From: Lachnospiraceae bacterium UBA7182
GTDB taxonomy: Bacteria; Bacillota; Clostridia; Lachnospirales; Lachnospiraceae
Direction of reading: 5' to 3'
DNA: 35,838 nt
Assembly: GCA_002491115.1 (NCBI GenBank)
Contig: DKVI01000042.1
Location: forward strand, 1-35,838
The translations under genes were made by a program, and so were the position numbers. The notes under the pieces were generated by a model. That model was not told the origin of the DNA. It made no database searches and saw nothing but the letters and a program-made list of their open reading frames with translations. Position 1 is the first letter of the stretch. Each line of letters begins with the position of its first letter. Below are positions 14,798 to 22,401 of this stretch, in pieces.

Positions 14798-16066
14798 ATG
14801 CAGCAGAAATGGAAGCTCCCATACGGGAAGACTTTTTTAGAACTGTCCCTGGATGGGACAAACTCCGTGCAGGTTCTCGAGCCGTCGGTTCCTGTCCCGG
14901 ACAGAACACAGGAAGAGATCGTAAAAAAAGCGTTAGAGGAGCCAGTCTCCTCCCCTGGTCTGAAAGAACTGACCAAAGAGGTTAAAAAGATTGTGATCAT
15001 TACGAATGATAACACAAGGCCCATGCCCAGTAAAATCACGATTCCCATGATCATTGACTCTTTTTTTTACCCGGAAACATATTATGATATTACCATTCTG
15101 ATTGCCTGCGGACTTCACAGAAAGATGACCCGGGAAGAAATGGCAGAACAGTATGGAGAAGAAATCTGTAAAAAATATAAAATTGTGAATCATGACGCGA
15201 AAGATGAGGCACAATTGGCATATCTGGGGAAATTATCCACCGGCAACGAGATGTGGGTCAACCGTCTGGTGGCGGATGCGGACCTGGTCATCTCGGAAGG
15301 TTTTATCGAAAGTCATTTCTGCGTCGGTTTCAGCGGGGGGCGCAAAAGTATCCTGCCGGGCGTGTCCGGCCAGAAGACAATCATGTATAACCACCGGCCG
15401 GAAAACATTGCAAGCCCCTATGCGGTCGGGGCAAACCTGGAACATAATCCGATGCATCTGGAATGTATGGAAGCGGCAAAAGCAGCGAAACTGACATTTA
15501 TTTTAAATGTAGCGCTGAATAAAGAAAAGAGAATTATCGAAGCTTTTGCAGGAGATCCCTTTGAAGCCCATGCAAAAGGATGCGCGTATGTGAAAGAACA
15601 GATGAAGGTGCCGGTACATCAGACCGATATCGTCATCACCACCAACAGCGGTTATCCTCTGGACAGGAACCTGTACCAGACGGTCAAAGGAATCGATACG
15701 GCGGCAGTCGTTGCCAAAGAAGGGGGGAGTATTATTGTAGCCGCCGAATGCAGGGACGGCGTCGGCCATGCCGCGTTTTCCGACCTGATGCAGTCCTGCG
15801 GCACAAAGGAAGAACTGTTTCGTAAAATGTCCGCGCCGCCGTCCATGATCGACAAGTGGCAGGCGCAGATCCTGGCCCGGACACTGGTACGAAACAAAGT
15901 AATCCTGGTGAGCGAAGGCGTGGATCAGAAAACAGCCGAAAGTATGTTTCTCTACCACGCGGACAATATGGAAGAAGCATTAAAGCTCGCTTTCAGAATG
16001 CAGGGAGAAGACGCCAGCGTGAGCATCATGCCCGAAGGCCCTGTGGTGATACCCGTAGTCAAGTAA
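14798..16066 (+). CDS. larA: LarA-family nickel-pincer hydroxyacid racemase/epimerase homologue
   Basis: A 422-residue protein preceded by AGGGGGAAAG. The LarA active site is conserved with a one-residue offset from the Lactiplantibacillus plantarum enzyme: His107 (CGLHRK), His173 (FIESHF), Lys183 (SGGRKSILPGV, the lysine that carries the nickel-pincer cofactor) and His199 (MYNHRP). The family racemises or epimerises 2-hydroxy acids, including lactate, malate and sugar acids, so lactate need not be the substrate here. The cofactor-synthesis genes larB, larC and larE are absent from the window and must lie elsewhere. Placement between an FCD-GntR regulator and a TRAP transporter suggests action on the imported acid. 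Confidence 0.88.
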   Translation: MQQKWKLPYGKTFLELSLDGTNSVQVLEPSVPVPDRTQEEIVKKALEEPVSSPGLKELTKEVKKIVIITNDNTRPMPSKITIPMIIDSFFYPETYYDITILIACGLHRKMTREEMAEQYGEEICKKYKIVNHDAKDEAQLAYLGKLSTGNEMWVNRLVADADLVISEGFIESHFCVGFSGGRKSILPGVSGQKTIMYNHRPENIASPYAVGANLEHNPMHLECMEAAKAAKLTFILNVALNKEKRIIEAFAGDPFEAHAKGCAYVKEQMKVPVHQTDIVITTNSGYPLDRNLYQTVKGIDTAAVVAKEGGSIIVAAECRDGVGHAAFSDLMQSCGTKEELFRKMSAPPSMIDKWQAQILARTLVRNKVILVSEGVDQKTAESMFLYHADNMEEALKLAFRMQGEDASVSIMPEGPVVIPVVK

Positions 16067-16098
16067 CAGCAAAACTTAAACAGGAGGACAATAAGAAT

Positions 16099-17169
16099 AT
16101 GAAAAAAATGAATATTTTATTATGTATGCTGATGGTATCTTTCGTAATTTTATCCGGATGCGGCAAAAAAGAAGCAGAAAACAACACACAGGAAACGCCG
16201 GCTGAAACCGGAGAAAGCAGCGAAACGGAAACACCCGCCCCGCAGACAGAAGCGGTGGGTGACCCCGTGGAACTGTCCGTCGCCCACATAGGTGCGCTGG
16301 AATCTCCCTCCAACCTGGCAGTGGAAAAGTTTGCGGAGCTGGTAAAGGAACGCTCCGGCGGAACGATTACAGTCACCAACTATCCGGCCAGCCAGCTTGG
16401 CGCAGACAGAGAAATTCTGGAAGGAATCGTCGGCGGAACGATCGATATGGGACTTCCGGGTGCAGGTATTACAGCCATCTATCTGCCGGAATACAATATT
16501 TTTGATACACCCTATATCTTTGAGAGCGAAGAACACCTCATGAACGCCGCCCAGGGCGAACTTGGACAGGAACTGGCGGACAAATTTTTAGAGACCACCG
16601 GTGTACGCGTGATCACCCAGAACTGGAAGCGCGGCACCCGACAGAGTATTTTCGCAAAAGACGTCAAAGATCTGGAAGATTTCGCAGGCGTGAAGATCCG
16701 TCTGCCGGAAGTGGAAGCATACCTGAAAGCCTTTGAACTTTTGGGTACCAAGCCTACCATCGTACCTTTTAACGAGACCTATTCCGCATTGCAGCAGGGC
16801 GTGGTAGACGGGATGGAGTGTCCGCTGGACTGGATCTATGACAACAAGTTCTATGAAATCTGTAAATATCTGGTCATGACCAACCATGACTACTCGATTA
16901 TGACCGTATTGATGAATGAGAACAAATGGAACAGCCTCTCCCCGGAACAGCAGGAGATCATTCAGACAGCGGCGGTGGAAGCCGGAGAATATGAAAATCA
17001 GCTTCTGGCCGACAAAGAGTCCGAATATCTGGAAAAGATGAAAGAAGCCGGCGTGACCGTATATGAGCCCGACCTGGAGCCGTTCCTGGAAAAAGTACGT
17101 CCGGTACTTCCGGAGATCACCGCAGCCTGGGGAGAAGGCTTATACGATAAGATACAGTCTTATAAATAA
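16099..17169 (+). CDS. dctP: TRAP transporter solute-binding lipoprotein, DctP family
   Basis: Captures a carboxylate outside the membrane for the TRAP permease. The frame extends upstream to 15856 within the larA gene, but the ATG at 16099 has AGGAGG 9 bases upstream and begins a lipoprotein signal: hydrophobic core, then LSGC with Cys21 for lipidation. An acidic Thr/Glu linker follows (about 24-52), then the DctP fold: SNLAVEKFAELVKERSGG, SQLGADREILEGIVGGTIDM and GVKIRLPEVEAYLKAFELLG. Arg201 is the conserved arginine that normally binds the substrate carboxylate. The length (356) is normal. The fold says organic acid but does not identify which. Confidence 0.93.
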   Translation: MKKMNILLCMLMVSFVILSGCGKKEAENNTQETPAETGESSETETPAPQTEAVGDPVELSVAHIGALESPSNLAVEKFAELVKERSGGTITVTNYPASQLGADREILEGIVGGTIDMGLPGAGITAIYLPEYNIFDTPYIFESEEHLMNAAQGELGQELADKFLETTGVRVITQNWKRGTRQSIFAKDVKDLEDFAGVKIRLPEVEAYLKAFELLGTKPTIVPFNETYSALQQGVVDGMECPLDWIYDNKFYEICKYLVMTNHDYSIMTVLMNENKWNSLSPEQQEIIQTAAVEAGEYENQLLADKESEYLEKMKEAGVTVYEPDLEPFLEKVRPVLPEITAAWGEGLYDKIQSYK

Positions 17170-17181
17170 AGGTGAATGCTT

Positions 17182-17667
17182 ATGAAAAAAATAATGGATA
17201 AACTGGCGTCCTGTATCGAGACGATCGGCGGTATCGCCATCCTCATGATGACTTTGATCGTCCTTTTGCAGATCGTCATGCGCTACTTTTTTAATTCGCC
17301 TCTGACCTGGTCGGAAGAGATTGCCCGATATATTTTTATCTATGTCACCTTCCTGGGCGCAGGTATACTGGTCTATGAGCGGGGACACCTGTTCGTGGAA
17401 GTGCTTTTTAACAAAATACAGGGAAAGGCAAAAAATGTACTTCAGTTAATACTGGATCTTATTGTACTCATCTTTTCCCTGTACCTGCTCTGGTCATCCA
17501 GATATTCCATGCAGTATGCCCATGGTTCACGCTCTACGGCCGTGCAGATCCCCATGGAATACATCGGATTAAGCGTAATGATCGGCGCTGTGCTTATGAT
17601 CCTGTTTTCCCTGTATCATGTGATAAACGATATCAAAAAACTGACAGGAAAGGAGAAAGAGCTATGA
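17182..17667 (+). CDS. dctQ: TRAP transporter small permease, DctQ family
   Basis: A 161-residue membrane protein with four hydrophobic segments (about residues 13-33, 49-69, 86-106, 127-150). The second ATG at 17182 is chosen over 17176 because the ribosome site AAAGGTG ends at 17174, too near the first. QIVMRYFFNSPLTWSEEIARYIFIYVTF-type sequence near residues 30-60 is typical of DctQ. It lies 12 bases after dctP, and its stop overlaps the dctM start by 4 bases, showing translational coupling. It forms a complex with DctM in the cytoplasmic membrane. Confidence 0.92.
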   Translation: MKKIMDKLASCIETIGGIAILMMTLIVLLQIVMRYFFNSPLTWSEEIARYIFIYVTFLGAGILVYERGHLFVEVLFNKIQGKAKNVLQLILDLIVLIFSLYLLWSSRYSMQYAHGSRSTAVQIPMEYIGLSVMIGAVLMILFSLYHVINDIKKLTGKEKEL

Positions 17668-18938
17668 TTCTGCTGGTAATCGTTTTCTTTACATTGCTGC
17701 TTCTGGGCGTTCCCATTGCGGTGTCCATGGCATTGGGAACAGCCATTGTCTTTCTGGTATCGGGAAACGTACCGGTGCAGGTGGTAGCCCAGCGGATGCA
17801 GTACGGCGTGGACTCTTTCTCCCAGCTGGCGATCCCCTTCTTTATACTGGCGGGACAGTTTATGAACTACGGCGGCATCAGCCGGAGAATCATCCGGTTT
17901 TCCGGCACGCTGGTAGGCCATATAAAGGGCGGGCTTGCGCAGGTGATGATCCTGGCCAGCATGCTCTTCGCCGGCATCTCCGGTTCCGCCTATGCGGATG
18001 CGTCCATGCTGGGAACCGTACTCCTGCCCGAGATGAAGGAAAAAGACTATCCTGTGGATTCCAGTACGGTTATTCTGGCGGCAGGCTCTACCATAGGGCC
18101 TGTGATACCGCCCAGTATCCAGATGGTTATCTTCGGCGTAACCGCAAGCGTATCTGTGGGGCAATTGCTGATCGGCGGCCTGCTTCCCGGCATCGTGATG
18201 GGACTGGTTCTGATGATCATCACCTATGTCATCGCCAGAAAGGAACACTGGCCCCATGACGAAAAGGCTGCCTGGAAAGAGCGCGGGAAAGCCTTCCTGG
18301 ACGCGATCTGGGCGCTGTTTATGCCGATTATCATCGTAGTGGGAATGTTAAGCGGCATCTTTACCCCCACAGAGGCGGCGGTAGTCGCTTCCGTATACTC
18401 TTTTATCGTCGGCAAATTCATCTATAAAGAATTAAAGATGAAGGATGTAATGCCCATTTTTAAGCAGGTATTTAAGCAGACTGCCCAGGTTACGATCATT
18501 ATCTCCGGGGCGGCTGTCCTGGGGTGGCTCATGACCAAAGAACAGATTCCGGTCGCCTTAAGCAACGCGCTTTTATCCATCACGGATAACAAGATCATAC
18601 TGCTGCTTCTGATTAATGTGATTCTGCTGATCCTGGGATGCTTTATGGAGACGACAGCCATTGTGCTTCTGATGACGCCGGTGCTTTTGCCTCTTATGAG
18701 TATCCTGCATGTAAATACGGTACATTTCGGCGTATTTATGATCCTGAACCTGTGTATCGGCCTGATCACGCCCCCTGTGGGCATGTGTATGTACATCGGA
18801 TGTGGCATCAGCGGATGTACCATCGGAGAGTTTACGAAGAAACTGTGGCCCTATTTCGGTGCGCTGATTATCGCGCTCCTGATCACGGTGTTCTGTGAAC
18901 CGGTCACCATGTTTCTGCCGGGACTGCTGTTCAAATAA
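17664..18938 (+). CDS. dctM: TRAP transporter large permease, DctM family
   Basis: A 424-residue, highly hydrophobic protein with about 12 predicted membrane segments, the ion-coupled transport subunit of the TRAP system. Family features include GVPIAVSMALGTA near the N-terminus, the loop GSTIGPVIPPSIQMVIFG, and the late motif ITPPVGMCMYIGCGISG. The start ATG overlaps the dctQ stop as ATGA. Length and order (P, Q, M) are canonical. The driving ion is expected to be sodium, as is known for characterised TRAP systems; nothing in the sequence tests this. Confidence 0.95.
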   Translation: MILLVIVFFTLLLLGVPIAVSMALGTAIVFLVSGNVPVQVVAQRMQYGVDSFSQLAIPFFILAGQFMNYGGISRRIIRFSGTLVGHIKGGLAQVMILASMLFAGISGSAYADASMLGTVLLPEMKEKDYPVDSSTVILAAGSTIGPVIPPSIQMVIFGVTASVSVGQLLIGGLLPGIVMGLVLMIITYVIARKEHWPHDEKAAWKERGKAFLDAIWALFMPIIIVVGMLSGIFTPTEAAVVASVYSFIVGKFIYKELKMKDVMPIFKQVFKQTAQVTIIISGAAVLGWLMTKEQIPVALSNALLSITDNKIILLLLINVILLILGCFMETTAIVLLMTPVLLPLMSILHVNTVHFGVFMILNLCIGLITPPVGMCMYIGCGISGCTIGEFTKKLWPYFGALIIALLITVFCEPVTMFLPGLLFK

Positions 18939-18962
18939 ATTTCAAGAGGAGGTATATTTCTT

Positions 18963-20015
18963 ATGACAAAAGCGGAAAGAATCCAGACGGCCCTTAGGGG
19001 CGAGATACCCGATAAAGTACCTTTTATTATCAACGTCATGCGCCAGGAAGTCCAGGAAAGTATCCTGGGACATGCAATCGACGCGCCCACCTATACAGGT
19101 ATGAACAATGCCGGATGGCTAGGAGGCGTGGACGAAGAAGCCAAAGTGGAACCCGCCCTGACCGTGGTTCCCGAAGTAGCCGAAAAGATCGGCCTGGACG
19201 CCATCGGCATCCAGGTACTGCCGCCCCTGTTCGTGCAGTGGGTTGTAAAAGACAATACAGCCTGCATCGGCGGCGGCTGTATCGACAGCGCCGAGGCTCT
19301 GGCCAAAATCCACATGCCCGATCCCGACGACGAAAAACTGCTTCGTTCCATCGATGAAATGATCAAACGCTATAAAGGAGATTTCGCCATGGGCGCAAGA
19401 ATCCGCCTGGGAATCTCCCCGTCAATCCTGAGCATGGGCATGGAAAATATCGTCGAATTTTATGCGGAAGAAGACGATACACTGGAAAAAACCGTGGAAA
19501 TGTTCACCGACTGGAGCCGCCGCATGAATAAAAATTTAAGCGAGCTGGACTTTGACTTCTTCTGGGCTTTTGATGATATCGCTTTTACTTCCAGTCTTTT
19601 GATCTCCCCGCAGATGTTCCGGGAGTTCTTCAAAGACCATGTAAAGGAAGCTGCTTCCACTATCGGAAAGCCCTGGATCTACCACAGTGACGGCAATTTC
19701 CAGCTTCTTCTGGACGATATCATCGACATCGGAGCCTACGGGATTCACCCCATTGAGAGAGGTTCCATGGATACTAAATGGCTGAAAGAGACCTACGGTG
19801 ATAAACTGTGCATGGTGGGGAACGTGGATATTAACTATATACTGAAAGACGCGCCGTTAGAAGAAGTCGATCAGGAAGTCAAAAACTGCATCGACCTGCT
19901 GGGCAAAGGCGGACGCTACATCATCTCCGACTCCAACAGTATCCCCGAGTGGTGTACGGCACAGAACGTAATCGAGATGGGGAAGGCAGTGGAGAAATAC
20001 AGGTATATTTATTAA
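18963..20015 (+). CDS. UroD-fold protein, divergent MtaA-like branch
   Basis: A 350-residue protein, last in the operon, with AGAGGAGG before the ATG. It starts KAERIQTALRGEIPDKVPF and has the UroD-family blocks FFWAFDDIAF, LISPQMFREFF and GIHPIERGSMD. The usual His-x-Cys zinc motif is His241-Ser-Asp243-Gly (YHSDGN), so Asp replaces Cys. A late cysteine occurs in PEWCTAQN. This type is common among uncharacterised UroD-like proteins and probably does not share the exact chemistry of MtaA. Its place 24 bases after dctM suggests that it processes the imported compound. It is clearly distinct from the UroD-like protein at 12935-13963. Confidence 0.85.
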   Translation: MTKAERIQTALRGEIPDKVPFIINVMRQEVQESILGHAIDAPTYTGMNNAGWLGGVDEEAKVEPALTVVPEVAEKIGLDAIGIQVLPPLFVQWVVKDNTACIGGGCIDSAEALAKIHMPDPDDEKLLRSIDEMIKRYKGDFAMGARIRLGISPSILSMGMENIVEFYAEEDDTLEKTVEMFTDWSRRMNKNLSELDFDFFWAFDDIAFTSSLLISPQMFREFFKDHVKEAASTIGKPWIYHSDGNFQLLLDDIIDIGAYGIHPIERGSMDTKWLKETYGDKLCMVGNVDINYILKDAPLEEVDQEVKNCIDLLGKGGRYIISDSNSIPEWCTAQNVIEMGKAVEKYRYIY

Positions 20016-20027
20016 AAGGACGGACGT

Positions 20028-20055
20028 AAAAAAGCACTCTGGAGAGTGCTTTTTT
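20028..20055 (+). terminator. Strong rho-independent terminator of the TRAP operon
   Basis: AAAAAAGCACTCT pairs with AGAGTGCTTTTTT around a two-base-plus loop, ending in a T-run. Because A-runs precede and T-runs follow, it could also stop leftward transcription from the minus-strand gene at 20116-21825. Confidence 0.93.
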
Positions 20056-20115
20056 ACTGCGGTCATTGCTGATGATTATGATCTGATTTTGGCGAACGCC
20101 AGGAAAATTTTCGTT

Positions 20116-21825
20116 TTATGAATCCGCCATTTTTACCATGCAGGTATTCCTGCGGCATGCGATGCCGTATTTTAAAATCGTGGTCATGTCTTCTTCGATC
20201 AGCTGATCCGCGTAGTCTTTTTCTTCGATCTGCGCAAGGGCCTGCAGGCAGGCTGCTTCCAGATTCCGGCTTTCCGAGTATTTGAGTTCGACTGCGATCC
20301 CCATGGAAACGGAGCGGATCAGGATCAGAATATCACTGTAGCCTTTGCCGGACTGCGCGTTGGAGCGCAGGATCCAGTCGCCCCGGTGGCTTAGAAGGCC
20401 TAAAAGGATACCGTGGTAGAAGTTCTCTTTTTTGTTTTTCTGGACAGCGGTGTCGCGGATACTGATGGTTTTTTTCAGATACGCGGTAAACATACGCTCA
20501 ATCGCGGCAGGATCACCGGCGGAGAAAGCTTCGCAGAAAGCGTCCAGCGCGGGCGCGTCTTTCCGGGCCTCCTCCTGGAACCAGGAGAGGATCTGTTCGG
20601 TAAAAATGACGCGGATCTCCTGATTGGGAATGACCAGTTCATAGGTGTTCAGGTCGACTTCCTTCCTTTTCGTCAGATAGCCTGTCGTGAAAAGCACGCT
20701 CCACAGATTGTCGATATTGTCATACAGTTCCCGGTAAGTCAGTTCTTCTCTGATTTTTTTTGTAACGGACAGGCCGTTTACCAGCTGATCCAGTTCTCCC
20801 ATCGTCTGGTCCGTGGCCTGTTTCAGAAGCGTGCGGATAATGGAGTTGCCGCTGGAATTCATCCAGTAAGCCCTGGGAAGGGCATCCGGATCAAAACGGA
20901 TCTGATCTACATAGTTGATTACATCCCAGGGACAGTATACGTCAGAGTTTCCAAAACAATATCCGTCATACCATTCTTTGACCGTCTGATACCATTCTTC
21001 CAGCCCATAATATGCGAGCATATTCTTTACTTCAGTATCGGTAAAACCAAAATATTCGTCAAACCGGATATCGGTGATGGAACGGACTTTAAAATTGTTA
21101 AGCCCGGTAAAGATGCTTTCCCTCGCCACCCGCAGGCATCCGGTCAGCACGGCAAAGAACAGGTTTTCGTTTGTCTTTAATGCGTTCCCGAACAGCCCGC
21201 GGATCAGGCTGACCATCTCGTCGTAATATCCATACTGGTTTGCCTTATCCAGGGGGACGTCGTATTCGTCTATGAGAAGGATCACTTTCTGACCATAATG
21301 TTTGCAGAGAAGGGCGGACAGGGTCTGCAGACTGCGGATTAAAGCATCCTTTGGAATCGGGAACATCTGCTGGCCCTCTGAGCCCACCCGGGACAGCTGT
21401 GTATATTTCTTTTTATCGTCTTCTGAAAGTTTACTGCTTTCGTGAAGAAAATAGAAACGCTGCGCCTCCTCCCCGATGACCACACACAGCATGGCGACGG
21501 CATCCTCGTAATTCATGGCTTCCACGCCTTTGAGCGTAATGGAAATCACCGGAAACTTTCCCATATACCTTTCGCAGAGTTCCGTTTCCCGGGATATTAA
21601 AAGTCCGTCGAACAGTTCCGGGTCACAACCGCAGGAAAAGAAAGTTTTGAGCATGCTTATGTTCAAGGATTTTCCAAACCGTCTGGGGCGCGTAAAAAGA
21701 TTCACTTCGCTCCAGCCGTTTAACAGTTCCGTGATCAGCCCTGTTTTGTCCACATAGTAAAAACCTTCTGTACGCAGTTTTTCAAAATTCTCAATGCCGA
21801 TGGGCAGTTTCAGCACAGATTGCAA
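20116..21825 (-). CDS. AAA-ATPase-like / PD-(D/E)XK nuclease family protein, complete
   Basis: A 569-residue protein. The TTG at 21825 is taken as the start because AAGGAGG sits 7 bases upstream, and the family N-terminus (LPIGIENFEKLRTEG) follows; the ATG at 21861 has no ribosome site. Residues about 45-53 hold the P-loop (RPRRFGKS, Lys52) and KVILLIDEYDVPL is the Walker B block. A central family region follows (DEYFGF, KEWYDGY, YWMNSSGN), then a nuclease-like domain with Asp in GYSDIL and E-x-K in VELKYSE. The gene is 59 bases downstream of the 75-residue gene and probably in operon with it. The C-terminal third is nearly identical to the partial copy at the window start. The function is unsettled; defence, mobile-element or DNA-processing roles are all possible. 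Confidence 0.9.
   Translation of the reverse strand: MQSVLKLPIGIENFEKLRTEGFYYVDKTGLITELLNGWSEVNLFTRPRRFGKSLNISMLKTFFSCGCDPELFDGLLISRETELCERYMGKFPVISITLKGVEAMNYEDAVAMLCVVIGEEAQRFYFLHESSKLSEDDKKKYTQLSRVGSEGQQMFPIPKDALIRSLQTLSALLCKHYGQKVILLIDEYDVPLDKANQYGYYDEMVSLIRGLFGNALKTNENLFFAVLTGCLRVARESIFTGLNNFKVRSITDIRFDEYFGFTDTEVKNMLAYYGLEEWYQTVKEWYDGYCFGNSDVYCPWDVINYVDQIRFDPDALPRAYWMNSSGNSIIRTLLKQATDQTMGELDQLVNGLSVTKKIREELTYRELYDNIDNLWSVLFTTGYLTKRKEVDLNTYELVIPNQEIRVIFTEQILSWFQEEARKDAPALDAFCEAFSAGDPAAIERMFTAYLKKTISIRDTAVQKNKKENFYHGILLGLLSHRGDWILRSNAQSGKGYSDILILIRSVSMGIAVELKYSESRNLEAACLQALAQIEEKDYADQLIEEDMTTILKYGIACRRNTCMVKMADS
20126..20653 (-). repeat. Inverted near-identical segment, copy 2 (partner 460-987)
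   Basis: This is the C-terminal coding stretch matching 460-987 in inverted orientation, about 96% identical by hand alignment with most differences silent. Similarity falls away at the base after 20653. Confidence 0.9.
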
Positions 21826-21884
21826 GTTTTTCGCCTCCTTTTCCTTTTTATATTTGTGCATTTATTGTATCATACAGACGGGAT

Positions 21885-22112
21885 TTATAACCTGACTGCA
21901 TCTCCGGTAAACGGATATTTTTTCTCAAACAAAGAGGCTTCCCGACTGATTTCTTCTGGAGATTTTGCATCAAAATACTCTCTTTGCCATTTGGTATAAT
22001 CAAACTTTTCACGGATAATAACGGAAATAAATTGCTCTGCTTCCACAATTCCCATTTGTTCTGTTAAACATTTCATCCCACGGTTCATAATTTCAGTTGT
22101 GCTTACAGACAT
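21885..22112 (-). CDS. Conserved-looking 75-residue protein upstream of ATPase/nuclease gene
   Basis: The ATG at 22112 has CGGAGG about 9 bases upstream, better than the in-frame upstream ATGs. The product is soluble and charged, with a likely helical N-terminal half (STTEIMNRGMKCLTEQMG) and the stretch IIREKFDYTKWQREYFD in the middle. I recognise this only as the style of small Firmicutes proteins found near nuclease or toxin genes, and cannot name a family. It has its own good promoter (22158-22186), and the downstream ATPase/nuclease gene lies 59 bases further on the same strand. An antitoxin-like or regulatory partner role is inferred from size and position only. Confidence 0.75.
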   Translation of the reverse strand: MSVSTTEIMNRGMKCLTEQMGIVEAEQFISVIIREKFDYTKWQREYFDAKSPEEISREASLFEKKYPFTGDAVRL

Positions 22113-22135
22113 TTTAATTTTCCTCCGAGTATATT

Positions 22136-22196
22136 CTGGCATTGATATTTTAATCATATTATACTTATTTTATGCTATAAGGTCAATAACTGGCAT
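22136..22196. promoter_or_regulatory. Paired CTGGCAT direct repeats around the leftward promoter
   Basis: CTGGCAT occurs at 22136-22142 and again at 22190-22196, on either side of the leftward promoter and 54 bases apart, close to five helical turns. This arrangement would suit cooperative binding by a regulator, possibly the 75-residue product. Confidence 0.4.
22158..22186 (-). promoter_or_regulatory. Sigma-A promoter for the leftward two-gene operon
   Basis: Read on the minus strand: TTGACC (22186-22181), a 17-base spacer and TATAAT (22163-22158), 46 bases before the ATG at 22112. It is close to consensus. Confidence 0.78.
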
Positions 22197-22251
22197 GATT
22201 GGAGCAACAGCAAAAGTAACTATTTCCTCAATATCAGTCCCCAAGATTTTC

Positions 22252-22280
22252 TTGTATATTGCATAAAAGGCCTATATAAT
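22252..22280 (+). promoter_or_regulatory. Sigma-A promoter for the Uma2 remnant and rightward ATPase/nuclease gene
   Basis: TTGTAT (22252-22257), 17-base spacer, TATAAT (22275-22280), 40 bases before the remnant's ATG. It is divergent to the promoter at 22158-22186, so the two arms of the cassette share a 207-base control region. Confidence 0.7.
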
Positions 22281-22319
22281 AGAAATCAATACAAGAAACA
22301 GGTCTGGAAGGAGCCGTTT

Positions 22320-22397
22320 ATGCCATTACTTAAAAATAATCATTATATAATCGAGGATATCTATGCGCTTCCGGAAGGCCAGCGTAGGGAGGTGTGA
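22320..22397 (+). pseudogene. Uma2-family N-terminal remnant (25 codons) acting as a leader ORF
   Basis: An ATG with AAGGAG 6 bases upstream begins MPLLKNNHYIIEDIYALPEG, followed by QRREV and a stop. This resembles the N-terminus of Uma2 (DUF820) restriction-endonuclease-fold proteins, which normally continue for about 190 residues. Nothing after the stop codon resembles the rest of the family. The stop sits 4 bases before the ATPase/nuclease ATG, and the remnant contains that gene's ribosome site (GGGAGG), so the two could be translationally coupled. The Uma2 call is from memory of family N-termini on a short segment. Confidence 0.55.
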
Positions 22398-22401
22398 CAA
22401 G

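Noticed and set aside
15856..16098. In-frame 81-codon N-terminal extension of the DctP gene
   Set aside because: It overlaps the larA coding region, has no ribosome site, and would bury the clear lipoprotein signal that starts at 16099.
20413..21180. 255-residue plus-strand open frame
   Set aside because: It is antisense to the ATPase/nuclease gene, which has intact family motifs, and its own translation shows no recognisable domain or start signals.
22363..22401. Upstream ATG at 22363 as the start of the rightward ATPase/nuclease gene
   Set aside because: It lies inside the Uma2-like remnant, lacks a ribosome site, and adds residues not seen in the family. The ATG at 22402 has GGGAGG upstream and the family N-terminus.
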